Positions 11,101-21,208 of a stretch of 41,975 nt of DNA are shown here, piece after piece. This DNA comes from Saccoglossus kowalevskii (taxonomy: Eukaryota > Hemichordata > Enteropneusta > Harrimaniidae): NCBI RefSeq assembly GCF_000003605.2, contig NW_003129358.1, forward strand, positions 511,165-553,139, written 5' to 3'. The translations under genes were made by a program, and so were the position numbers. The notes under the pieces are model-generated. The model was not told the origin of the DNA. It saw only the letters and a program-made list of their open reading frames with translations, and did not search any database. Each line of letters opens with the position of its first letter. Within the stretch, counting starts at the first letter, position 1.

Positions 11101-13191
11101 TTGACTAAAATTTTAAAGCATGTAGCGAAAGGGAGCTACTTATTTGACATAGAGAAATATCATACAATAGCATACAAACATTAAACTTAGTAATTTATTT
11201 GTTTTCATAACCAGTATACAACAGAAAGTAAAGTAGAAATACTTTATATGGCAGTGGAGTAAAGAAATACAGCCTTATATACACATTATATACAACTGAA
11301 ATCATGATTAGGACCAAGTGTCTTTAAACTGGTCTATTTAACAAGCATCAACAGTAATCTTTTCAGCAACTTGCAGATTAGTAACCAGTGAGGATTGCAG
11401 AGTTTAGTCCAAAATTATTCCAGTTCGAGTTTTATGGTGCTATGGTGGAAAGTTGAAATTTAAAGTTTTGTTTACAAAGGCAAAGTTGAAATTTTGTTCG
11501 TGTAAACATGCTCTATTAGAAGAAAAGAGAATCTGTTGTAACACAGAAATAACAGTTTTACTACACGTTAACGCAATTCAGGATTAATTAAATTCCAGAG
11601 TTAATACACCTGCCCTCAAACTCCCATACGTTTAAACGATGAACACAAGTACATTTGATATTGCGCAATGACACCTTATAACTGATTTAACTATCAGAAG
11701 CTGTATTGCATTATAATAAGCTAGTCAGCAGCTGAGGAAAAGTTGGAAATTTTTACAAGATACAGAGAAGTCTTGCTAATTGCATTAAAAACACTGTAAG
11801 TTGCAATTAATTACTTCATACCATCAGAACCCTCATGAAAACTAGAATTAAACAAAAAAAATGATTTACTTCACTTTTGCTGGACAGTAATTTTTGACAA
11901 ATGCACATATCTTATCCCAACTTTCTATCATAAAGAAAAAAACTATTTGAACAATGAAAAATTATATCTTGGGGGTCAAAAATTTGAAATTCTGGGTGTG
12001 GTTAGAAGAGTGACGAGTGTAATTTTTTGTTTGCGTCTGTATATTTTTTTTTTTCGAATTTTGACAACTGTTCTGAACACCTTGTATGCAAATTTGTTTT
12101 GTTTTTTTCTCTGTGTCTAGCTTGCAGTTTTTTTTCAACAAATCTTCCATACCCCACACCCCATAATTTCAAATGGTCGACCCCTTATTCTTCAAACATT
12201 ATTTGAAACAGTATGGATGTTCTCAGAAAAAATTAAGTTCAATCAATTTGAAGTATTTCACGATATTTACAACATGATTCTAGACATTGAATACTAGTAA
12301 AACTTTGTGAATGTGTCAATTGGTATCAAAACTAAGTTGCATTCTGTTAGGAAAAGCTGCTCCAACGCTTAAATAAAATTTAAAGATTATCCATCAGTTG
12401 TACATGTGCAAAAGAAAAAAGTAAACAACCAAAAGTAATTCTGTGAAAAAAAAAACAGGATTGCTTAACTCTTTCTTCGACACATCTCCCTCGAAACATG
12501 GCCTCTTCTCAAAATGTACATATACAAGAGTTCAAAAATTAAAATAATATAAACTGGAAAAGGTTTGAAGAAAATGTGGAAATTTGAAATTATACTACGG
12601 TTTTAATGAAACCATTGACAACTTTTGCTACACATAAAAATTTAAAAATATAAAATCTATAATTTTAATGTAAAATTCACAAGAGGCTAAAACAGTTTGA
12701 GAACAAACATAAAGCCATAAACATAAATTCTCCTTTCCTGGGTTCAAGCAATGTCTTTCTATTTCCCAGTGTCTTTGCTTCAAGATTGTTTCAATTGTAA
12801 ATTCTTTCAAGTTACCAGGTTTCCTACAAAGACCATCTACAGATGTTGAAGAAAAAATGACATGTTATGCGACGCCCAATCTGCTTGATACACAGAATTG
12901 GCATGAGCGAGACAACATAGAATGCAAATGCATAATCGTGTGCACCTACAAAATATTCGTTTAGAGAATAAACACCAGACAGAAAATTAAAACTATAACA
13001 ATTGCAGTGGGCCATTTAATTATTTCAAAATACCTGTACAGATATTTTTACTTATTTACACATCCACCAAAATAATTTTGTAAAGTAATTTAAGTTGACT
13101 TGAACATGAAAATAAAAAAAAATTTTAGCTTTCAATTTTAACACAATTTGTAGACCACACATCCCTGACTAGACAGGATAATCATTGCTAC
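8157..13191. other. 5-kb intergenic stretch without a recognisable gene
   Basis: I examined both strands and found only short open frames without domain similarity or consistent splice sites. Minor structures: a 27-bp near-palindrome at 9177-9203 (CATAGATAGTATA-G-TATACTGTCTATG, one mismatch) and A/T-rich runs at 10890-11000 and 11840-12160. A minus-strand hydrophobic ORF tail at 12832-12955 sits behind a possible acceptor and is discussed as a finding. Confidence 0.5.
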
Positions 13192-13195
13192 TTAA

Positions 13196-13324
13196 AGCGC
13201 GGTGGTCGGTCGTCGCTCAGCGCGTGTTCGAATTTCATGTAAATAAACAATGTATTTTACACGCGTTGTATACATCGCTATGAGTCCCATATCGAACAGG
13301 ACGCGGCACGACGACTGTCGCTCT
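13196..13324 (-). mobile_element. 129-bp TTAA-flanked MITE, inverted relative to the 6170 copy
   Basis: TTAA at 13192-13195 and 13325-13328. The sequence reads as the reverse complement of the 6170-6301 element over its full length, including gttcgaatttcatgtaaata and the atcgaacaggacgcggcacg end. The divergence is a few per cent by eye. Confidence 0.8.
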
Positions 13325-13328
13325 TTAA

Positions 13329-14981
13329 TATTTGCATATTACAAAGCTTGTTTATATTATAAAGATCAAAACCATAACAGGGTTTAGAACAAATCCTGTG
13401 ATCACCAATAATTCGATGTGGTTTATACTGGTACTAACAAATATAGATTGGTAGATGTTCACCAAGCCATCCGCGGATATACTTCATGTGTTTTTCCCAA
13501 ATACTTTTTTGGTTCCTTCTCTTCCCCAAATTGCTGAATAGATTGACGTGTTGCGAAGAGTAAGCCAAAAATTTAAAACCACAGTAAACAATTCTTAGAT
13601 AAAAAATTTAAATTCCAGCACCAGGTAGTATCTTTGAATAGATGCTACAAAAAAATATCCATATTAGCTCTGCCAGGTTATGAAGGTTGAGCACGGATGG
13701 TGCAAATTAAATTTCCCAAAAAACTGAGAGCAATTTTAATGCCTCAGATAATCCGCTGACACAATGCAAAACATACTTTTGAAAAACCAATCAATACAAC
13801 TCTCTAGGAATTTGATAGGCTCCAAAATAGTTTGGCCATAAAAAGGTTTCAGAGACGTCAATATTCTAATCACAGAATTATAAGTATATAAATTTGTAGT
13901 ACCATGAAGTGCAGAATTTCAACAAAAATCTAAAAATAATTTTCATAGTCATGGCTGGTGTTCAAAAGTGATTTGATTGTGAGAACAGGGGTCAAAACAA
14001 CTGATACCTGTATACTTTAACTATGTGGGTACCCCATAAATAGGTTGTCCTTTGCAACTTGGTCAGTCAAATTGAATTAATAATTAACAAATGACAAAGC
14101 ATTCCTAGAATTGTTTGGGGTTAATGTAAATTAGATGCATGTGTCCATGGCAAAACAGGAGTTTCATAGCGAGACCAGCTGTTTGACCATAATTTCACTA
14201 TTACAAGAAGGTTTGTCATGTGTTAAATTATAAACCACACTATAAACCACATCAAAGAGCTTCTGCCTGCCTGTATATGAACATGTGGAATTACAATATG
14301 ATTCACTAAAGCATAAATGTGACTGCTGTGATTCCTGGAAAAAGTACTGTAGCACCACTTATTTTTACTGGCATTTACCGGTAAATCACCATTTCGCTTT
14401 GTGCACTTTTACTAGGTTTTAAGGTAATGAACAGAGAAACAATGAGTTGTATTTTTCATGTTCACATTTAATTTGGCTGATTTTGCTTTTTTCGGCAAAA
14501 ATAAAAAACTGTGAAAAATGAATGTGTTTACTGTACACTGGCAGTGCTCTAGACATGCAGAAGGGTACTGTGTTTACCCATTTCCGAGAAATAAATGTGC
14601 CTATATCATAATTGGCTTGTTCATTTTTATATTATACAAAAATTAATATTTATTTTTCAATATCTATCTAGGACCAAAAAAAGAATTTGACGCTAACTAA
14701 AGACTTTACTAATATGTGCAAGAAGACAAAAGTTGATGACCCACGGTGTTTGACCACAAAGCAAAGATCATTTGAACAAAACCTACAGTAGTAGCCAATC
14801 TTCATATATGTACCTTATTATGAATATTTTTCATCATATGAAGGAGTGCAATTAGCATATGGAAAACGAAAAAGGACAAAATTTACCCTGTGTAAAGTCC
14901 ACGGCAGTACTCTAGCATGTTTCACTGCAATAACTCAAAGCTATGCACAACTAAAAACATCTTTACAATTGTACATAAAAA
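13329..14981 (-). other. downstream flank/3' UTR of the zinc-finger gene; no other gene
   Basis: The zinc-finger mRNA's 3' UTR should run down from 14981. A possible poly(A) signal on the minus strand (AATAAA, plus-strand tttatt) is at 14649-14654, about 330 nt past the stop. Further out I see only AT-rich DNA and weak MITE-like inverted motifs around 14345-14535. No coding similarity. Confidence 0.4.
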
Positions 14982-17900
14982 TTAACTGTGCTGTCCCACA
15001 AAGTGCAACATAAACGAGTTTCGATCACGGCAATTCTCGCCACAAGTATTACACTGGAATGCATGATCGGAACCGTGAATACCCATGTGAATAGTGAATA
15101 ACATGGCATCAGGAAATGTAATATCACAATGTTTACACTTGAATCGGTTTTGTCGAGGAGTTGGAGTTGGACTTGGACTAGAAGCCTCACTAATGGACGA
15201 GGAGCGCAATGAGTCCCCATTCGATTTGTCACTGTATCCTTCATCTCCGTCACATATTTTCACAGTCTCCACTGGTTTTTTATGACCTGTTAAAAGCATC
15301 TGCAGTCGAGACTGGGCACGACTACCACCACCGCTACCGCTACCAGATGGCGCATCATTGCTATTTAGCGAACACACATTTGATATAATCAATCCGGACA
15401 TGTCAGTGTGACCTTTACTGGTGCTAGCATCATGCGCTGATAAATCCAATGGTGTAGAGTCACCATATCCAGCATAACTACCATCAATCTCCTTCTTAAT
15501 GGCCGTGGAGGTTGGAGTCTTGAACAAGCCAAGACTTCGAGGAGAAACATTATTCTGCGCTTCAAGAGTGTTGGAGATTGGAGCAGCACCGAGACAAGGT
15601 CCAGATTTGTTGATGTGTATTTTCATATTCTTCCAGAGTTTAAACATTTTACCACACTTGCTGCAAGTAAACTTGTATGGAGTTGGTTCAGCTCTCTTTT
15701 GTGCTTCCGCAGACCTCTCATTTTGATGAACTGTATACTGATGCGAATTTAAGTCCACGCGTGATCGGAATGTTTCGTCACAGAGAGAGCACTGTACTCT
15801 GACATCCTGTCGATGGGTCACCTGATGCAAAGAAAGCTCAAAGCGCGACTCAAAACAGTCCCCACAAGTAGAGCATCTCATTCCAACGTTCTTAACAGGT
15901 TTACACTGATGCGTTTTCAATTTGTCATGTCTTGTGAATCCACGACCACAGTGTACACAAACGTATGGTTTATCATCACTATGTGTCCATTCATGGCGTC
16001 TCAAATCAGAGGAGCTTTTAAATTCTTTGTAACATACTTTACATTTTCTTGTTGGTATAGTAACTGCGTCTTCTATCTCGCTATCTTCATCATTTGTGGG
16101 AGCTCTTTCCCGTCCACTCTCCTCAGTCTTCAAACGAACTATAAGACTTTTTATGGATGGCCGTTTGTTCGGTGGCGACTGATCTTGTTGGGTTTTCTTA
16201 CTAAGTTTATATATGCGTTTTGGAGTTGAATCTTTGATTTGATGCACTGTTTCCATATGTCTTGCAAGGTTGGGTTTATAATTTGTTTTCAAGCCACAGA
16301 TTTTACATTTGAAATGCTCCCCGGAGTAGTGGTTACTGATATGACTTTGTAAGCCATCCTTTGATTTACACGAGTGGTGGCATCCACGATAATAACACTT
16401 ATAAGCTTTTGTTACGGGATCAATATGTTTTTCATAGTGAGACCTAAATTTTTTGGTTTCCGTAGCAGCAAAGGAGCAAATATCACATATATGAACATTG
16501 GGATGGGATTTCACATGACAAGCCAAAGCAACTTTGGAAGTGAATTTTTCTCCACATACCGTGCACAGGTTGGCCGGAGAACGTTTTTCTGTGGCATGCG
16601 ACTGCTGCTTATGCAGCACCAGAGCACTCAGAGAAGAAAAGTTTTGTGGGCAGATATTGCAGTAAAAGTGAGTTTCTTTTTTATGCATCTGACTGTGTCT
16701 GATGAGGTCTGATCTTTTGTAGAAACCTTTGTGGCATACTTTGCACTTGCAAGGTTTATTTTTAGATTTTAAGTGCCATTTTTCATGACATTGTAAATGA
16801 CACTCTTTCACGAACCTCTTCCCGCAGGTTTTGCATCGATGCGGTTTACCCACTTCATTTGGATGGCTTTTGGTTTGATGGTGTGAAAGATCACATCTGC
16901 GACCAAAGCTGCGATTACATATATTGCATTCAAACCTATCTCCAGCTGAGGCATCTGCTTGTTCTACTTTGATTTTATTATTCTTTTGCTTGATTCTATG
17001 ATGGGCCATCTTCATATGCCTGCTTCGGTTACTAGCACTTGCAAAACTAGCTGAGCATTCCAAGCATTTGTAGGGTTGTGAAGCTCTTGGAACAGTAGGA
17101 GACGGCCTTACTCCTTGACGTGGCAATACAAATATATTGTGAACTTTTCTCTTATGAAATCCAAATGATTTCCAACTGGTGTAAGTTTTGTGACACAGGT
17201 GGCAGCTGTACAAGGTAGTCTTAAGATCATCACCATTGTTGTCGCTGCTCGAACTATCTGCTAATAAGGCTTCATGCTTCGGCCCTTTCATGTAAATACC
17301 ATGAACAAGCCTATTGTGAAGGGTGTAGTACTTTCGTACCTTAAACGTGAGGTTGCAAGCATTACACTTTGGTCGGGTTCGCAAGGTTGATATTTTAATA
17401 TCCTCAATGGTTTTCAGAGGACTCTGAGGAGCTTCATGGATTTTCTTGTGGTCCTCCAAGCTTTGCACAGTGGAAAATACCTCATCACACATCTGACACT
17501 TGTACTCAACTTCAATGTGTGTGTTCATGTGCTCTGTCAAACCAGCTCTGTCTACACTTGTAAACAAACACATCTGGCAATCAAAGGTGTTCACCTGATG
17601 AGCCTTACGCAAGTGTCTGCTGTAGCTATCTCTCCAAGTGAATCTCTCAGTACAGATGGTACACTCGTACAGTTTCACACCGCCATGGACATAACTGATA
17701 TGCGAGGCCAATCTATCTTTCTTGGAGAACTTCTGCTGACAAATAAAGCACACTAAACTAATATCTTTTTTCAAATCAGACGAGTCATCACCATCTGTCT
17801 GTTTCTCTTCCTTTTGATTATCTGTATTCTCTGGAGATTTCTCTTCTTCTTTGTCACTATTTTCTTTCACAACATGAACATTTTCATCAATCTTCTCTTC

Positions 17901-18098
17901 AACCTCTACAGCAACTGGCGATTCTGGTTTAGCATATCTATCTTTGTTTTCTTCACCATCTGAATTCTCCGATGAAATGACTGCATGCACAGTGACCGAT
18001 GATTCTCCAGCATGTTCAGTGGTCACATGCTCTGTTAATCTGGTGTATGTATCACCAACAAAATCACACTGCTCACACTTTAATGCCACTTCTGCCAT
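14982..18098 (-). CDS. 23-finger C2H2 protein with hunchback/Ikaros-type C-terminal finger pair
   Basis: An uninterrupted ORF of 1038 codons starts at ATG 18098, seven bases after a splice acceptor (ttatttttag|acatacaATG; exon start 18105). I count 23 zinc fingers: finger 1 at residues 8-29, fingers 2-16 between about 117 and 619, 17-21 between about 686 and 835, and 22-23 at 986-1037. Fingers 18 and 21 are C2HC; finger 15 has a wider Cys-Cys spacing. Residues 44-110 are strongly acidic. PLDLS (883-887) is a canonical CtBP corepressor motif, and IKVE (376), LKTE (656) and IKKE (867) fit the SUMO consensus. The last pair, with LFTIHMGIHG and FQCNTCGENC, closely resembles the dimerisation fingers of hunchback and Ikaros. 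Classical TGEKP linkers are absent, so this is not a KRAB-type expansion. Role inferred: nuclear DNA-binding regulator, probably a repressor that can dimerise. I cannot assign a one-to-one orthologue. Confidence 0.9.
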   Translation of the reverse strand: MAEVALKCEQCDFVGDTYTRLTEHVTTEHAGESSVTVHAVISSENSDGEENKDRYAKPESPVAVEVEEKIDENVHVVKENSDKEEEKSPENTDNQKEEKQTDGDDSSDLKKDISLVCFICQQKFSKKDRLASHISYVHGGVKLYECTICTERFTWRDSYSRHLRKAHQVNTFDCQMCLFTSVDRAGLTEHMNTHIEVEYKCQMCDEVFSTVQSLEDHKKIHEAPQSPLKTIEDIKISTLRTRPKCNACNLTFKVRKYYTLHNRLVHGIYMKGPKHEALLADSSSSDNNGDDLKTTLYSCHLCHKTYTSWKSFGFHKRKVHNIFVLPRQGVRPSPTVPRASQPYKCLECSASFASASNRSRHMKMAHHRIKQKNNKIKVEQADASAGDRFECNICNRSFGRRCDLSHHQTKSHPNEVGKPHRCKTCGKRFVKECHLQCHEKWHLKSKNKPCKCKVCHKGFYKRSDLIRHSQMHKKETHFYCNICPQNFSSLSALVLHKQQSHATEKRSPANLCTVCGEKFTSKVALACHVKSHPNVHICDICSFAATETKKFRSHYEKHIDPVTKAYKCYYRGCHHSCKSKDGLQSHISNHYSGEHFKCKICGLKTNYKPNLARHMETVHQIKDSTPKRIYKLSKKTQQDQSPPNKRPSIKSLIVRLKTEESGRERAPTNDEDSEIEDAVTIPTRKCKVCYKEFKSSSDLRRHEWTHSDDKPYVCVHCGRGFTRHDKLKTHQCKPVKNVGMRCSTCGDCFESRFELSLHQVTHRQDVRVQCSLCDETFRSRVDLNSHQYTVHQNERSAEAQKRAEPTPYKFTCSKCGKMFKLWKNMKIHINKSGPCLGAAPISNTLEAQNNVSPRSLGLFKTPTSTAIKKEIDGSYAGYGDSTPLDLSAHDASTSKGHTDMSGLIISNVCSLNSNDAPSGSGSGGGSRAQSRLQMLLTGHKKPVETVKICDGDEGYSDKSNGDSLRSSSISEASSPSPTPTPRQNRFKCKHCDITFPDAMLFTIHMGIHGSDHAFQCNTCGENCRDRNSFMLHFVGQHS

Positions 18099-18167
18099 TG
18101 TATGTCTAAAAATAACAATAAAAATATTACATTAGAGACCGAAAGTTTATATGCAACTCAAAAAATT

Positions 18168-20321
18168 GAAGAAAGCTTAGAAAGTTTTGGAGACATTAAA
18201 ATTTAATTAGCCTTCCAAACAAGAAGCTTGGCAACTAATATTTGTCTGCTATTTGAGATGTACAATGTGATTCACAATATCAAAGTTTATAATACTCACA
18301 GAAAATACATTTGATTTTAAATCTGTGGTTTTCAGTCTAATTTATTCCAGAGCACCTTTACCACAAGTTCAATTTGAATCATATTTTTTGGGATACCATA
18401 AATTGGCCAACAATAATTAAATAATCAATATGGATGATTTTCATTATTAAATTAATCACATCTGTGGATTACCCCAAAGCATCTATGAACCAAATTTCAA
18501 TTCAATGCGATGATTATGCAATTAGTATGCTTGAATTTCAATCCAAAACAAATGCATTGTTCCCAGGGACTTATATACCAAGTCTTATTGAAATGCAATA
18601 ATTGTTTTTTGAATAAGTGGGTAATTATTGTGCAAATTAAGCAACTATTGTGCATAGTTTTCAACAATAAACTAAAAAGGTCTGTGTATTATTTCAGAGC
18701 ACATATGTACCAAGTTTTACTGAAATGTGATTAATTCATTATGCAAATTAGGTAATTTACATGCATAGCAGGGTTCTGCCCAGCCTGATTTGAGTGCCGG
18801 TCACTAATTAATATTCATTTTTCTATTCTACTAGCTACGATTTAACTACATTAATTTACTACTACTTTAATTATTTTAACTTTTTATTTTAAATATTTCA
18901 ATATACCGTACTTGACCGCGTTAGCGCCCATGCCCAGGCAAGCGCCCACCCCCCAGTTTTGCGCAATTTTTATATTTGGGGTCACATTCGGCAAAGCGCC
19001 CACCCATTCAAAATGCAACTAATTTAAAACTTGGTCTTGCGTAACGAATCTTGGTAATCATTTTTATATGATACAGCGTGGATATCGATCGCTGTGAACA
19101 TGTTGTGAATGCGTAGAACACGGTAACCGTGCGTAAATCTGCGATTGCATCATGGCGGAAAGTGATTTTCATCGAGAGTTTGCGTACAATCCAACAACTT
19201 CGTCAGTGGAAATAATATGACAATTTTGACTTTGACTGTGTTCCAACTCAAATGTTTTTAATTCCGTAAATTATGATGGTACGTAATTAATATTGTAATA
19301 AAATGTGCGTATTTTTTGTGATCATTTCTGTTTCTTCATTGTGAAAATCAATGACGCAACTAATTTAGTAATTTGCTTTTCCCTCAAAGACGTAATCTGT
19401 CACTTGATGAATCAAAATTTTCACTTGCACTCTTTTTCGAGGGGGGTGCTCGGGTAAGCGCCCACCCCTACAAAATCGTGATTTTCTGAGTTGAGGCCCC
19501 TGGGCGCTAACGCGGTCGAGTACGGTAAAATTAATCTGATTTGATAAAAGTGAAAAAATATATACACTTTATTTTCGCAGTCACGTCTAAAATGCGTATT
19601 TTGAGACATTGACCTCTGACCTGGCAGCCATTTTTTGTTCAAAGCATGTCGTCAGTTTGTTACGGCCAAAGTGGAAACAAGAATTTAATTGTTTTCTTTT
19701 CCAATGGAATGCTTGTAAATTGTTATTAAGATATTGTTCAACTCAACAAATCCTACACACAACTAAATTTTCAATGGTAATCCTTCCTTCTGTTTATTTA
19801 TATCATTGTCTTCCCTTCCATTATCTTGATGTACGACTTATTCCAATTTGGGTTGTTTGTTAAAACTAACAGAATGTCAATCTTGGAAGGTTAAAACAAA
19901 AACACATTAGGCTGATGTCACACGTGTACATTAATTTTGAACAACTGTATCTTCTTTCAAGTTTTGTTGTTGTGTTAATTTTTTGCATTGTGTTGTTGTG
20001 TGCACATTTTCCCAAAGCATCTATGTACCAAGTTTCATTAAAATCCAATGAGTAGTTCTTTAGATATCTGTGGAACAGTCATAGAACAGCTAAAATTAGC
20101 TAATTCATGTATCAAGCAAATTCGTTAATTAATATGCATGGATTTAACCCAAAACCTATTTAAATCTGCACATTAGCCCAGAGCATCTATACATCAAGTT
20201 GCATCAAAATAACGTTTTTGAGATATCAGTGGAACAGACAGACACACACACACACTCACACTTATGCAGACAAATTATTAAACTGCAAAGACTATCATTC
20301 TGTGCTTTGCACACAGGAGTC
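18168..20321 (-). repeat. hairpin-headed modular repeat, reverse orientation, with nested transposon
   Basis: Read on the minus strand, the head is at 20321-20270 (GACTCCTGTGTGCAAAGCACA then a GT-rich run). It is followed by tandem body units with accaagtttcattaaaatcca and a trailing gcatattaattacctaatt type motif, and closes with the tail at 18201-18168 (tttaatgtctccaaaactttctaagctttcttc). The TA-flanked element at 18906-19525 interrupts the body. Confidence 0.65.
18906..19525. mobile_element. 620-bp TA-flanked DNA transposon derivative
   Basis: Terminal inverted repeats of about 25 bp (CCGTACTTGACCGCGTTAGC on the left; GCTAACGCGGTCGAGTACGG on the right, one mismatch) are flanked by TA at 18904-18905 and 19526-19527. 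The motif AAGCGCCCACCC recurs three times inside, at about 18939, 18995 and 19455. TA target and CCGTA ends suit a Tc1/mariner/pogo-type element. The interior has no transposase frame; a short ATG frame at 19152 (MAESDFHREF) ends after 22 codons. Confidence 0.85.
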
Positions 20322-20484
20322 AATTATACCCCGGAAATAGATATTAAACGAGTAAAAATGTTACTGGTGAAGCTCAAAATGTGACTAATTAGCATATAAA
20401 TGACAAGTAATTGAAATCCAAATTTGCATATGAATGCATACTAATTAACGAATGAATGATGGAGATAGGACCTTCTACAAGTTG

Positions 20485-21208
20485 AAATCAAATAAACCTT
20501 AGAAAGAACTTCCATGGCATGAAGTACAAATAAGAAATACCATATTTACTATATAAGAAGCACATTTCCAATACACATAAAGCAACAATTTTATATATTG
20601 CATGCAAGATTATTGAAATATGTTTTATTTTGACTATAGACTTCAAAAATAGCAAATACAGCATTTAATCAAGAAATAACAATCAAAGAAAGCCCAGAAA
20701 GAACTCCTGTGTGAAGATATTGGAGGCATGAAGTACAAATATTAAGGAATACTGTGTTCACTGGTTTTATTAAAATTTGATCAGTGGGTGGTACCCCAAG
20801 TTATCTGTGGAGCACCTATAAATTTGTTAATTTATGCAAATTAGGTAATTAGTAAGCACAAAATTTAACCTATGTACCAAGTTTTATTGAATCTGATGAG
20901 TGGTTGAGATATTGGTGGAAAATTTAATATGGCTAATTTATATGCAAATTAGTTCATTAATATGCATGATTTCAACCAAAAAGCATCTATGTACCAGGTT
21001 TCATTAAAATTGGCTAACTATTATGCAAATTAGGTCAATAACATGCACAGATTTAAACCAAAAACTAATCAAGTTTGCATATTATCCCAGAGCATAGATG
21101 CTTGAAATCTCATGAATGGTTCTTGAGATATTAGTGGAACAGACACGCACACATACATACAATGTACATACACACAGACACACACTCTAACCACAAGATT
21201 CCCATTAC
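20485..21208 (-). repeat. second reverse-oriented modular repeat, decayed
   Basis: Two tail-like segments (accttagaaagaacttcc near 20495 and cccagaaagaactcctgtgt near 20690) precede body units containing gcaaattaggtaatt and tatgtaccaagttttattgaa. A CA-rich head remnant ends near 21208. The head hairpin is not preserved here. Confidence 0.55.

Noticed and set aside
19152-19220. Short ATG frame MAESDFHREF inside the TA-flanked element
   Set aside because: It stops after 22 codons and has no transposase similarity.
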